Shown here piece by piece: positions 1 through 15,253 of a stretch of DNA of 64,000 bases. Origin of the DNA: Comamonadaceae bacterium UBA4962 (lineage in GTDB: Bacteria; Pseudomonadota; Gammaproteobacteria; Burkholderiales; Burkholderiaceae_C); contig DHAE01000011.1 in assembly GCA_002397315.1 (NCBI GenBank), positions 1-64,000 of the forward strand. Reading direction: 5' to 3'. The notes under the pieces were generated by a model. That model saw nothing but the letters and a program-made list of their open reading frames with translations, did no database searches and was not told where the DNA came from. The translations under genes were made by a program, and so were the position numbers. Positions within the stretch are counted from its first letter, which is position 1. Each line of letters begins with the position of its first letter.

Positions 1-25
1 CGTCGTGGCCAAGATCATTGCCTGA
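1..25 (+). CDS. tuf: 3' end of elongation factor Tu gene (partial)
   Basis: Only the last seven codons are present, reading V-V-A-K-I-I-A and then TGA at 23-25. This matches the C-terminal end of EF-Tu, which carries aminoacyl-tRNA to the ribosome. The position just upstream of tRNA-Trp, secE and nusG is the usual place of a tuf copy in betaproteobacteria, so context carries most of the call. The rest of the gene lies left of the window. Confidence 0.8.
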
Positions 26-36
26 TCAGGAGTCAT

Positions 37-112
37 AGGGGTATAGCTCAATTGGCAGAGCGTCGGTCTCCAAAACCGAAGGTTGTAGGTTCGATTCCTA
101 CTGCCCCTGCCA
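37..112 (+). tRNA. tRNA-Trp (anticodon CCA)
   Basis: The 76-nt cloverleaf starts AGGGG and ends with an encoded CCA tail. The anticodon CCA sits at 70-72 in the loop, flanked by U on the 5' side and AA on the 3' side. The T-arm carries GTTCGATTC. The acceptor stem pairs AGGGG with CCCCT. It lies 11 nt after the tuf stop and was probably cotranscribed with it. Confidence 0.97.
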
Positions 113-130
113 GTCACCTGGCATAAAAAA

Positions 131-154
131 AGCCCGCCAGACCTCTGGCGGGCT
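131..154 (+). terminator. Hairpin between tRNA-Trp and secE
   Basis: A perfect 10-bp stem (131-140 with 145-154) closes a 4-nt loop. It is preceded by seven A residues and followed by a T-containing but not uniform run. It could end tuf/tRNA-Trp transcription or attenuate read-through into secE. The missing clean U-tract on the plus strand leaves some doubt. Confidence 0.7.
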
Positions 155-195
155 TCCGTGTCTTGTGAAAGCGCAAATTGCAACCGGAATGAAGA

Positions 196-582
196 ATGGC
201 AGCGTCTCAGCAAATTGAAACCGTGAGCACCGGAGCCGACAAGGCCAAGCTGGCACTGGTGGCCCTCCTGCTGGTGGGCGGCATTGCCGGGTTCTACCTT
301 CTGGCCAAGCAGGGTGTGCTGGTCCAGTGGGCGGTCCTGATCGTCGCCATCGCCGCGGCCGCGGGCGTGTTCGCCGTGTCCGAGTCGGGTCGCCGCTTCA
401 CGGGTTTCGCGAAGGATGCCTGGAAGGAAGTCAAGAAGGTCGTCTGGCCCACGCGCAAGGAAACGCTGCAGATGACGGCCTACGTCTTCGCATTCGTGCT
501 CGTGATGGCACTCTTCCTGTGGTTCACCGACAAGACGCTGGAGTGGGTTCTGTACGATCTGATTCTGGGCTGGAGGAAATAA
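196..582 (+). CDS. secE: Preprotein translocase subunit SecE
   Basis: This 128-residue protein is about the length of E. coli SecE and has the same layout. Two hydrophobic helices lie in the first half (about residues 18-62). An amphipathic stretch with the signature W-K-E-V-K-K-V-V-W-P-T-R follows, then a C-terminal membrane helix. SecE clamps SecY in the inner-membrane Sec translocon. The gene stops one base before the nusG ATG, the conserved secE-nusG pairing, which implies cotranscription and translational coupling. Confidence 0.96.
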   Translation: MAASQQIETVSTGADKAKLALVALLLVGGIAGFYLLAKQGVLVQWAVLIVAIAAAAGVFAVSESGRRFTGFAKDAWKEVKKVVWPTRKETLQMTAYVFAFVLVMALFLWFTDKTLEWVLYDLILGWRK

Positions 583-583
583 C

Positions 584-1177
584 ATGAGTGACGCCGTCGA
601 CCAAAACCTTTCTCCCGCCCCGGTTCCCGCATCGTCTGCCAATCCGGATCTGCGCTGGTACATCGTCCATGCCTATTCGGGCATGGAGAAGGCCGTGGAG
701 CGCAACATCACGGAGCGCATCAACCGCGCGGGCATGCAGGACAAGTTCGGCCGCATCCTCGTCCCGACCGAAGAAGTCGTGGAGATGAAGAACGGCCAGC
801 GCAAGACGACCGAGCGGCGCCTGTTCCCGGGCTATGTCTTCGTCGAGATGGTCATGGACGACGACACCTGGCATCTGGTGAAGCACACCAGCAAGGTGAC
901 CGGTTTCGTGGGCGGGGCCAAGAACCGCCCTGCGCCGATCTCCGAGGACGAGGTCCAGAAGATCGTCAACCAGATCCAGGAAGGCACGGACAAGCCGCGC
1001 CACAAGATCGAATTCATGGTGGGCGAGCTGGTCCGCGTGAAGGAAGGTCCGTTCGCCGACTTCAACGGCTCGGTCGAGGAAGTCAACTACGAGAAGAGCC
1101 GCGTGCGCGTCTCCGTCATGATCTTCGGCCGCTCCACCCCGGTGGAGCTCGAATTCGGTCAGGTCGAGAAAACCTGA
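584..1177 (+). CDS. nusG: Transcription termination/antitermination protein NusG
   Basis: The 197-residue protein has an N-terminal NGN domain (W-Y-I-V-H-A-Y-S-G near residue 25, then the F-P-G-Y-V-F-V strand) and a C-terminal KOW domain (V-R-V-K-E-G-P-F-A-D-F-N-G near 150). NusG binds RNA polymerase and links it to Rho and to ribosomal protein S10. The start ATG follows a GGAGG-type site that overlaps the end of secE. A short hairpin at 1180-1195 (TGCACC/GGTGCA) lies in the spacer before rplK. Confidence 0.97.
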   Translation: MSDAVDQNLSPAPVPASSANPDLRWYIVHAYSGMEKAVERNITERINRAGMQDKFGRILVPTEEVVEMKNGQRKTTERRLFPGYVFVEMVMDDDTWHLVKHTSKVTGFVGGAKNRPAPISEDEVQKIVNQIQEGTDKPRHKIEFMVGELVRVKEGPFADFNGSVEEVNYEKSRVRVSVMIFGRSTPVELEFGQVEKT

Positions 1178-1286
1178 CCTGCACCTCGCGGTGCATCCTG
1201 CGCTTTTCCTGACTCGGCGCACAGAAGTGGAGTCATCAACCCCGGGGAGCCTGTCAGTCAGGCGCTATCACCCGTAAGGAGTCGCT

Positions 1287-1718
1287 ATGGCGAAGAAAAT
1301 CGTCGGCTTTATCAAGCTGCAAGTGCCGGCAGGGAAGGCCAATCCTTCTCCTCCGATCGGTCCCGCGCTGGGTCAGCGTGGTCTGAACATCATGGAGTTC
1401 TGCAAGGCGTTCAACGCCCAGACCCAGGGCGTCGAGCCCGGTCTGCCGCTGCCGGTGGTCATCACCGCCTTCGCGGACAAGAGCTTCACGTTCATCATCA
1501 AGACGCCCCCGGCAACGACCCTGATCAAGAAGGCCATCAAGCTGGAAAAGGGTTCCGCCAACGCCTTGAGCACGAAGGTCGGCAAGATCACCCGCGCACA
1601 GCTGGAAGAGATCGCCAAGACCAAGCTGAAGGACATGAACGCTGCCAACGTGGACGCTGCCGTCCGCACGCTGGCTGGCTCTGCCCGTTCCATGGGCGTT
1701 ACGGTGGAGGGCCTCTAA
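1287..1718 (+). CDS. rplK: 50S ribosomal protein L11
   Basis: This 143-residue protein is of normal L11 length. It starts M-A-K-K-I-V-G-F-I-K-L-Q-V-P-A-G and has the P-P-I-G-P-A-L-G-Q-R-G motif of the family. L11 forms the GTPase-associated stalk base with 23S rRNA and responds to stringent control and thiopeptides. The ATG follows a GTAAGGAG ribosome-binding site. Its stop is directly followed by the rplA start, so the two are coupled. Confidence 0.97.
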   Translation: MAKKIVGFIKLQVPAGKANPSPPIGPALGQRGLNIMEFCKAFNAQTQGVEPGLPLPVVITAFADKSFTFIIKTPPATTLIKKAIKLEKGSANALSTKVGKITRAQLEEIAKTKLKDMNAANVDAAVRTLAGSARSMGVTVEGL

Positions 1719-2417
1719 ATGGCTAAGCTGACCAAGAAGCAAAAGGCCCTGCAAGGCAAGATCGACAGCACGAAGCTGTACCCCTTCGCCGACGCCGTGG
1801 TGCTGGTGAAGGACGCGGCTACCGCCAAGTTCGACGAGTCCATCGACGTGGCCGTGCAGCTGGGCATCGACGCGAAGAAGTCGGACCAGGTGGTGCGTGG
1901 CGCCGTGGTGCTGCCGAACGGCACCGGCAAGACGACCCGTGTGGCCGTGTTCGCCCAAGGCGCCAAGGCTGAGGAAGCCAAGGCCGCCGGCGCGGACATC
2001 GTGGGCATGGACGATCTGGCTGCCCAGGTGAAGGCCGGCGACATGCCGTTCGACGTGGTGATCGCCGCCCCGGATGCCATGCGCGTCGTGGGTACGCTGG
2101 GCCAGATCCTGGGCCCGCGCGGCCTGATGCCGAACCCCAAGGTGGGTACGGTGACGCCCGACGTCGCCACGGCCGTGAAGAACGCCAAGGCCGGCCAGGT
2201 GCAGTTCCGTGTCGACAAGGCCGGGATCGTCCACAGCACGATCGGTCGCCGTTCGTTCGACAACGAGAAGCTCCAGGGCAACCTGGTGGCACTGATCGAG
2301 GCGCTGAACAAGGCCAAGCCGGCCACCAGCAAGGGCCAGTACCTGCGCAAGGTGGCGGTGTCCTCGACGATGGGCGTGGGCGTTCGCGTCGATACCCAAT
2401 CCATCTCGGCGGCCTGA
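1719..2417 (+). CDS. rplA: 50S ribosomal protein L1
   Basis: The 232-residue protein has the family signature around G-P-R-G-L-M-P-N-P-K (residues 130-140) and the usual M-A-K-L-T-K-K-Q-K start. L1 binds 23S rRNA near the E site and in many bacteria represses its own rplKA message. It begins immediately after the rplK stop with no spacer. The next gene, rplJ, is 229 bp away behind a structured leader. Confidence 0.97.
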   Translation: MAKLTKKQKALQGKIDSTKLYPFADAVVLVKDAATAKFDESIDVAVQLGIDAKKSDQVVRGAVVLPNGTGKTTRVAVFAQGAKAEEAKAAGADIVGMDDLAAQVKAGDMPFDVVIAAPDAMRVVGTLGQILGPRGLMPNPKVGTVTPDVATAVKNAKAGQVQFRVDKAGIVHSTIGRRSFDNEKLQGNLVALIEALNKAKPATSKGQYLRKVAVSSTMGVGVRVDTQSISAA

Positions 2418-2434
2418 CGCCAACACGAGATCTT

Positions 2435-2519
2435 GAGGTGCCGCAAGGTGCCTCGGTGGTGGGCCGGCGCAGCGATGCGCCGGGCCATCCAAGACCGCTG
2501 GTGTGCAGCCCCGGCTGCA
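2435..2519 (+). promoter_or_regulatory. Structured L10 leader upstream of rplJ
   Basis: The 229-nt rplA-rplJ spacer holds three consecutive hairpins. The first is 2435-2442 with 2447-2454 and a GCAA tetraloop. The second spans about 2462-2486 with a GCGA tetraloop. The third is 2504-2509 with 2514-2519. In bacteria the L10(L12)4 complex binds a folded leader at this place to repress rplJL translation. The fold and position support that role; exact binding nucleotides were not determined. Confidence 0.65.
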
Positions 2520-2646
2520 TTTAAATCCACGGAGCCAGCGCAGATGGCGATCCCGCTGCAGATGGAATTCGATTCCGAAACAGTTGGTCGCTGCAACAAG
2601 AGCGCGCACGAGGGGTTCCCCGAGTGCGCATATGAAGGAGTAGACC

Positions 2647-3153
2647 TTGAGTCTTAATCGCAGTGAGAAAGAAGCGGTCATCAATGAAGTGACCAGCCTC
2701 GCCGCAAAAGCTCAAACGCTCGTGATCGCGGAATACCGTGGCATCACGGTGGCCGACATGACCAAACTGCGCGTTGACGCCCGCAGCAAGGGTGTGAGCC
2801 TGAGTGTTCTGAAGAACACCCTGGCCCGCCGTGCTGTGGCTGGCAGCCAGTTCGACGTGGTGGCCGACCAGATGACCGGTCCTCTGATCTATGGCTTCTC
2901 CGAAGACGCTGTGGCCGCCGCCAAGGTGGTGGCCGATTTCGCGAAAACCAACGACAAGCTGGTGATTCGCGGCGGCGCCTTCGCAGGCAAGGCCCTGGAC
3001 GTGAACGGCGTGAAGCAACTGGCCAACATCCCTTCCAAGGAAGTGCTGCTGGCCCAGCTGTGTGGCTTGCTGATGTCGCCGATCTCCCGTACCGCCGTGG
3101 TGCTGGGCGCTCTGGCCGCAAAGAAAGGCGAAGGCGAGGCTGCAGCCGCTTGA
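2647..3153 (+). CDS. rplJ: 50S ribosomal protein L10
   Basis: The 168-residue protein starts M-S-L-N-R-S-E-K-E-A-V and matches L10, which anchors L7/L12 dimers on the ribosomal stalk. The start is a TTG codon preceded by GAAGGAG. No upstream ATG in frame gives a better start, and the N-terminus matches family expectation. The rare start codon may be part of translational control by the leader upstream. rplL follows after 48 bp. Confidence 0.95.
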   Translation: MSLNRSEKEAVINEVTSLAAKAQTLVIAEYRGITVADMTKLRVDARSKGVSLSVLKNTLARRAVAGSQFDVVADQMTGPLIYGFSEDAVAAAKVVADFAKTNDKLVIRGGAFAGKALDVNGVKQLANIPSKEVLLAQLCGLLMSPISRTAVVLGALAAKKGEGEAAAA

Positions 3154-3201
3154 GGTTTGCAGGATCGTCCCCCTCTTTACAACCAATTGTTAGGAAAAAT
3201 T

Positions 3202-3582
<381 letters not shown>

Positions 3583-3597
3583 TTCGGCTGCTTTGGC

Positions 3598-3631
3598 AAG
3601 GCTGGAGGCTCCGAAAAGGGCCTCCAGCCTT
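3598..3631 (+). terminator. rplL-rpoB intercistronic hairpin (attenuator)
   Basis: A perfect 12-bp stem (3598-3609 with 3620-3631) closes a 10-nt loop just after the rplL stop, without a U-tract. In E. coli this interval holds a partial terminator and an RNase III site that set the ribosomal protein to RNA polymerase ratio. Position and strength make the same role likely here. The 299-bp spacer holds no other gene I recognise. Confidence 0.7.
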
Positions 3632-3881
3632 TCCGCGCTTCTGAGAGGCGCAATCTCGACAGAGCACACCAGAAAGCAGGAGCGGCACCCCGGCCGCCCG
3701 ATCCGCCTGCTTTCTAGTGTCTTCTGACAACCCGACAACAGAAGACGCCTTGGTTCGGGCGATGTGCAACGCATCGCCGTCCGCCATGGTTGGTAGTGGC
3801 CAACCGCCAAGCCCGCAAGGCAACGCCCCTTGTGGGGCACTCGTCGAAGACCCAGGACTCATGTCTTTGCCCGGAGATCTC

Positions 3882-8006
<4,125 letters not shown>

Positions 8007-8025
8007 GTACTAGGAGATAGGGTTT

Positions 8026-12261
<4,236 letters not shown>

Positions 12262-12298
12262 TCCCGGTGCTCCGGCGGGCCTCCCCGGGCCCGCTGCC

Positions 12299-12340
12299 AC
12301 GCTCCCGCTCTGCCGGCACGGCAGGCCGGGAGCGTTTTTT
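12299..12340 (+). terminator. Rho-independent terminator of the rpoBC operon
   Basis: A 9-bp stem, ACGCTCCCG with CGGGAGCGT (12299-12307 with 12327-12335), has a smaller hairpin in its loop (TGCCG/CGGCA) and ends in six T residues (12335-12340). It lies 38 bp after the rpoC stop. Confidence 0.9.
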
Positions 12341-12350
12341 CACAGGAACC

Positions 12351-12380
12351 GGCCAGGGGGTGACCCCTGGCCTTTTCTTT
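12351..12380 (+). terminator. Second, tandem terminator after rpoC
   Basis: A perfect 9-bp stem GGCCAGGGG/CCCCTGGCC (12351-12359 with 12364-12372), a GTGA loop and a T-rich tail from 12373 form a second intrinsic terminator 10 bp after the first. Tandem terminators fit the very high expression of this operon and insulate the LemA-like gene downstream. Confidence 0.88.
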
Positions 12381-12440
12381 TTCCCTTTCCTCTTTTCTCT
12401 TTTCGCGCGTTGCCCCGGCCCGGCCGAAGCGGGAGCGCGC

Positions 12441-13037
12441 ATGCGGTGGGCCATGCTGACGACCTGGATTCTTCTGGCGGTGCTGCTGTTCTGGGCGGTA
12501 GGAGCGTACAACCGGCTCGTGCGGCTGCGCTCGGCCGCCATCCAGGCCTTCGGCGGCCTGGACGTGCATTTCGTGCGCGTCATGGGCATGATGGGCGAAT
12601 ACGAGGCCGCGCAGAGCCCGGCGCCGCCCGGCCAGTCGGAGGCGCGCACGGCGCTGTGGGCGGCGACGACGCAGTTCGGTGCCTGCCTGGCCGTGGCGCG
12701 CGCCCGGCCGCTCGATGCGGGCGCCGCGGCCGCGCTGAGCGCGGGGCGCGAGGTGCTGCGGACGGCCTGGACGACCATGGTGCGGGCCGCGCGGGAGCCG
12801 CGTGAAGTTCCTTCCAGAACTGCCAGGGGCAAAAGGGCGTCCCGGGAGCCCGTGGCGGCCGCGGACGACGATGCGCTGGCGCTCTGGGAGCAGCGCTGGC
12901 AGGAGCTGTGGGCGCAGAGTGCGCTCGCTACCGGGCAGTTCAACGATGCCGTGGCGGCCTACAACGCGGCGATACGGCAGTTTCCGGCGCGACTGCTGGC
13001 CTGGCTCTTCGGCTTCCACGCGGCGCAGGCGCTCTGA
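12441..13037 (+). CDS. LemA-like membrane protein
   Basis: The 198-residue protein has one N-terminal membrane segment (about residues 4-20). Y-N-R-L-V-R-L-R-S-A-A-I-Q follows, and the protein ends with F-N-D-A-V-A-A-Y-N-A-A-I-R-Q-F-P-A-R and a W-L-F-G-F. That start-and-end pattern is the LemA signature, but the middle is diverged and Arg/Ala-rich. LemA proteins are membrane-anchored helical bundles of unclear function. ATG 12441 follows GCGGGAG; the frame is open further upstream, but only through the terminators. The 112-bp palindrome begins at the base after the stop. Confidence 0.7.
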   Translation: MRWAMLTTWILLAVLLFWAVGAYNRLVRLRSAAIQAFGGLDVHFVRVMGMMGEYEAAQSPAPPGQSEARTALWAATTQFGACLAVARARPLDAGAAAALSAGREVLRTAWTTMVRAAREPREVPSRTARGKRASREPVAAADDDALALWEQRWQELWAQSALATGQFNDAVAAYNAAIRQFPARLLAWLFGFHAAQAL

Positions 13038-13149
13038 GAGCGGCGCACACGGTCCTTCTGGCGTCGTTGCCGCATCTTGTCGTAGCGCTGCTACTGCCTG
13101 CGATGCGGCGCCTCGCCAGAACCGCTTCGATGGCCCGTGTGAACCGCTC
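13038..13149. repeat. 112-bp palindromic repeat, copy A
   Basis: The unit has an outer 18-nt inverted repeat (13038-13055 with 13132-13149, 15 of 18 paired) around a 76-nt core beginning TTCTGGCGTCGTTGCC. In the core TTCTGGCG pairs with CGCCAGAA, and GTAGC pairs with GCTAC over a 3-nt loop. A second copy of exactly the same length lies at 52688-52799. It fills the gap between the LemA-like gene and rsmB. I do not know a described family for it. Confidence 0.85.
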
Positions 13150-13188
13150 CGAGGGTTCGCATTCTTTCCGGTTCACTTCTATTCTTTT

Positions 13189-14571
13189 ATGACCCCACCC
13201 CGTACGACCCCTCCCGCCAGCCGCCCGGACTCCGCGGGCGCGATTCCGCTGTGGCGGCAGCTCGATGCCGTCGTGGACGCGTTGATGGCCGTGCGCGCGG
13301 GGCAGTCGGGCACGGCGGCGCTGGCCGCGGTGGAGCCGTCGCTGCGAGCGGGGGTGCAGGCGCTGTTTTTCACCGTGCTGCGGTATCTCGGCCGCGCCGA
13401 GGCGCTGCGCGCGCAATTGGCCCCTCGGCGTCCGAAGCCGCGCGTGGATGCCCTGCTGTGCGCGACGCTGGCGCTCGGGTGGCAGCCCGAGTCCGCGGCG
13501 TATGAGCCCTTCACTCTCGTCAACCAGGCCGTGGAGGCCGCCAAGCGCCATGCCGCGACGCGCGGGCAGGCCGCCTTCGTGAACGCCTGCCTGCGCCGGT
13601 TCCTGCGCGAGCGCGATGCGCTGGTGGCGGCGACCGACGGCGATCCGGTCGCGCGGTGGAACCATCCGGCGTGGTGGATCGACCGGCTGCGCCAGGACCA
13701 TCCGGCGCAGTGGGAACGCATCCTGCACGCCAACAACAGCCATGCGCCGATGGCCCTGCGCATCAACCGCCAGAAGGTGGACATGCCCACGTATGCGGCC
13801 GCGCTGGCGGCCGAGGGCCTGTCGGCCACGGTGGTGACGGACGTGGGGCTGGTGCTGGATGCTCCGCAGCCGGTGCAGCGCCTGCCGGGGTTCGGGCAGG
13901 GCTGGGTGTCCGTGCAGGATCTGGCGGCGCAGCAGGCGGCACCCTTGCTGCTGGACGGGCTGGACACGGCGCGCCCGCTGCGCGTGCTGGACGCCTGCGC
14001 GGCGCCGGGCGGCAAGACTGCCCACCTGCTGGAGCAGGCCGGGGCCGCATCGCCGGTGCAGGTGACGGCGCTGGAAATCGACCCCGTGCGCAGTGCCCGG
14101 ATCGGCGAGACGCTCGAACGGCTGGGCCTGCAGGCGCAGGTGCTGGTGGCCGATGCGGGGCGCCCGCAGCAATGGCGGCAGCAGGCCAGCGGCGGGGAGC
14201 CGTTCGACGCGATTTTGCTGGACGCGCCGTGCACGGCGTCGGGTATCGTGCGCCGGCATCCGGACGTGCGGTGGCTGCGCCGGCCCGCGGACATCGCGCA
14301 ACTGGCGGGCCAGCAGGCGCGGCTGCTGTCCACCCTGTGGCCGCTGCTGCGGCCGGGCGGGCGGCTGCTCTACTGCACCTGTTCGGTGTTCCGCGCGGAA
14401 GGCGACGGGCAGGTCCAGGCGTTTCTTGCGAACAACAGCGACGCCGTTTTGATGCCGTCTCCGGGGCATTTGCTGCCGGGCGATGCGGGCGAAGGCGGCG
14501 GTGTCCGCGAGAATCCCTCCGGTGAGCACGACGGATTCTTCTACGCACTGCTGGGCAAGCGGCCCGGCTGA
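13189..14571 (+). CDS. rsmB: 16S rRNA m5C967 methyltransferase RsmB
   Basis: The 460-residue protein has an N-terminal NusB-like RNA-binding domain (about 20-150) and a C-terminal Rossmann methyltransferase. Visible motifs are the SAM-binding D-A-C-A-A-P-G-G-K-T from residue 268, the P-C-T-A-S-G motif with Cys348, and the catalytic T-C-S with Cys398. It makes m5C967 in 16S rRNA. ATG 13189 gives the family length; the longer open frame runs through the repeat. It leads the conserved block with the DUF4390, NtrY and NtrX genes. Confidence 0.92.
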   Translation: MTPPRTTPPASRPDSAGAIPLWRQLDAVVDALMAVRAGQSGTAALAAVEPSLRAGVQALFFTVLRYLGRAEALRAQLAPRRPKPRVDALLCATLALGWQPESAAYEPFTLVNQAVEAAKRHAATRGQAAFVNACLRRFLRERDALVAATDGDPVARWNHPAWWIDRLRQDHPAQWERILHANNSHAPMALRINRQKVDMPTYAAALAAEGLSATVVTDVGLVLDAPQPVQRLPGFGQGWVSVQDLAAQQAAPLLLDGLDTARPLRVLDACAAPGGKTAHLLEQAGAASPVQVTALEIDPVRSARIGETLERLGLQAQVLVADAGRPQQWRQQASGGEPFDAILLDAPCTASGIVRRHPDVRWLRRPADIAQLAGQQARLLSTLWPLLRPGGRLLYCTCSVFRAEGDGQVQAFLANNSDAVLMPSPGHLLPGDAGEGGGVRENPSGEHDGFFYALLGKRPG

Positions 14572-14578
14572 GGCCGCC

Positions 14579-15253
14579 ATGGCGGCAGGAGGGCGCCCAC
14601 GCGCGCGTTCGGCAGGGCAGGCGGTGCGGCACGGCCTGGGCCGGCTGTTGCTGCTGCTCTGCATGGGCCTCTGGCTCTTTGCGCCGGGGGTGGCGCCGGC
14701 ACAGTCCGGCACGGGTACGGGCACGGCCGAGGGGGTCTCGGACCTGCGGCTGGAGGCGTCGGACGGCGGGCTGTACCTGTCGGCGGCGCTGCACTTCGAA
14801 CTGCCGCCCCTGGCCGAAGATGCGCTGCTCAAGGGCATTTCGATCTATTTCGTCGAGGAGGCCGAGGTGCTGCGGGAGCGCTGGTACTGGACGGACAAGG
14901 CCGTGGCCCGGGCCACCCGCTATCTGCGGCTGAGCTACCAGCCGCTCACGCGCCGGTGGCGGCTCAGCCAGGCGGCGGTGCCGTTCTCGGCGAGCGGCCT
15001 CGGCCTGGGCTCGGCCCTGGGCCAGACCTATGACGAACTGGGCGATGCGCTGGCCGCGATGCAGCGCATCGCGCGCTGGAAGATCGCCGAGATCGACGAC
15101 ATCGACCGGAACGCAGCCCACCTGGTGCACCTGCGCTTCCGGCTGGACATGTCGCAGTTGCCCCGCCCGTTCCAGATCGGCGCCATGGGGCGCTCCGGCT
15201 GGGACCTCATGCTCTCGCGCACCGAGCGCCTCTCCATCGAGCCGCAGCCATGA
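14579..15253 (+). CDS. DUF4390 family exported protein
   Basis: The 224-residue protein has an N-terminal Arg-rich segment, a hydrophobic helix (about 21-38) and an A-P-A-Q signal-cleavage site, so it is likely periplasmic. The body (E-L-P-P-L-A-E-D-A-L-L-K-G-I and R-Y-W-Y-W-type strands) matches DUF4390 proteins, which sit between rsmB and ntrY in Burkholderiales. The start is 7 bp after rsmB and the stop overlaps the ntrY ATG (ATGA), so it is translationally coupled. Its molecular role is unknown; a link to the envelope-sensing kinase is suggested only by position. Confidence 0.85.
   Translation: MAAGGRPRARSAGQAVRHGLGRLLLLLCMGLWLFAPGVAPAQSGTGTGTAEGVSDLRLEASDGGLYLSAALHFELPPLAEDALLKGISIYFVEEAEVLRERWYWTDKAVARATRYLRLSYQPLTRRWRLSQAAVPFSASGLGLGSALGQTYDELGDALAAMQRIARWKIAEIDDIDRNAAHLVHLRFRLDMSQLPRPFQIGAMGRSGWDLMLSRTERLSIEPQP

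Noticed and set aside
12802..13188. Extended rsmB start upstream of 13189
   Set aside because: The extension runs through the LemA-like gene in another frame and through the palindromic repeat. ATG 13189 gives the family length.
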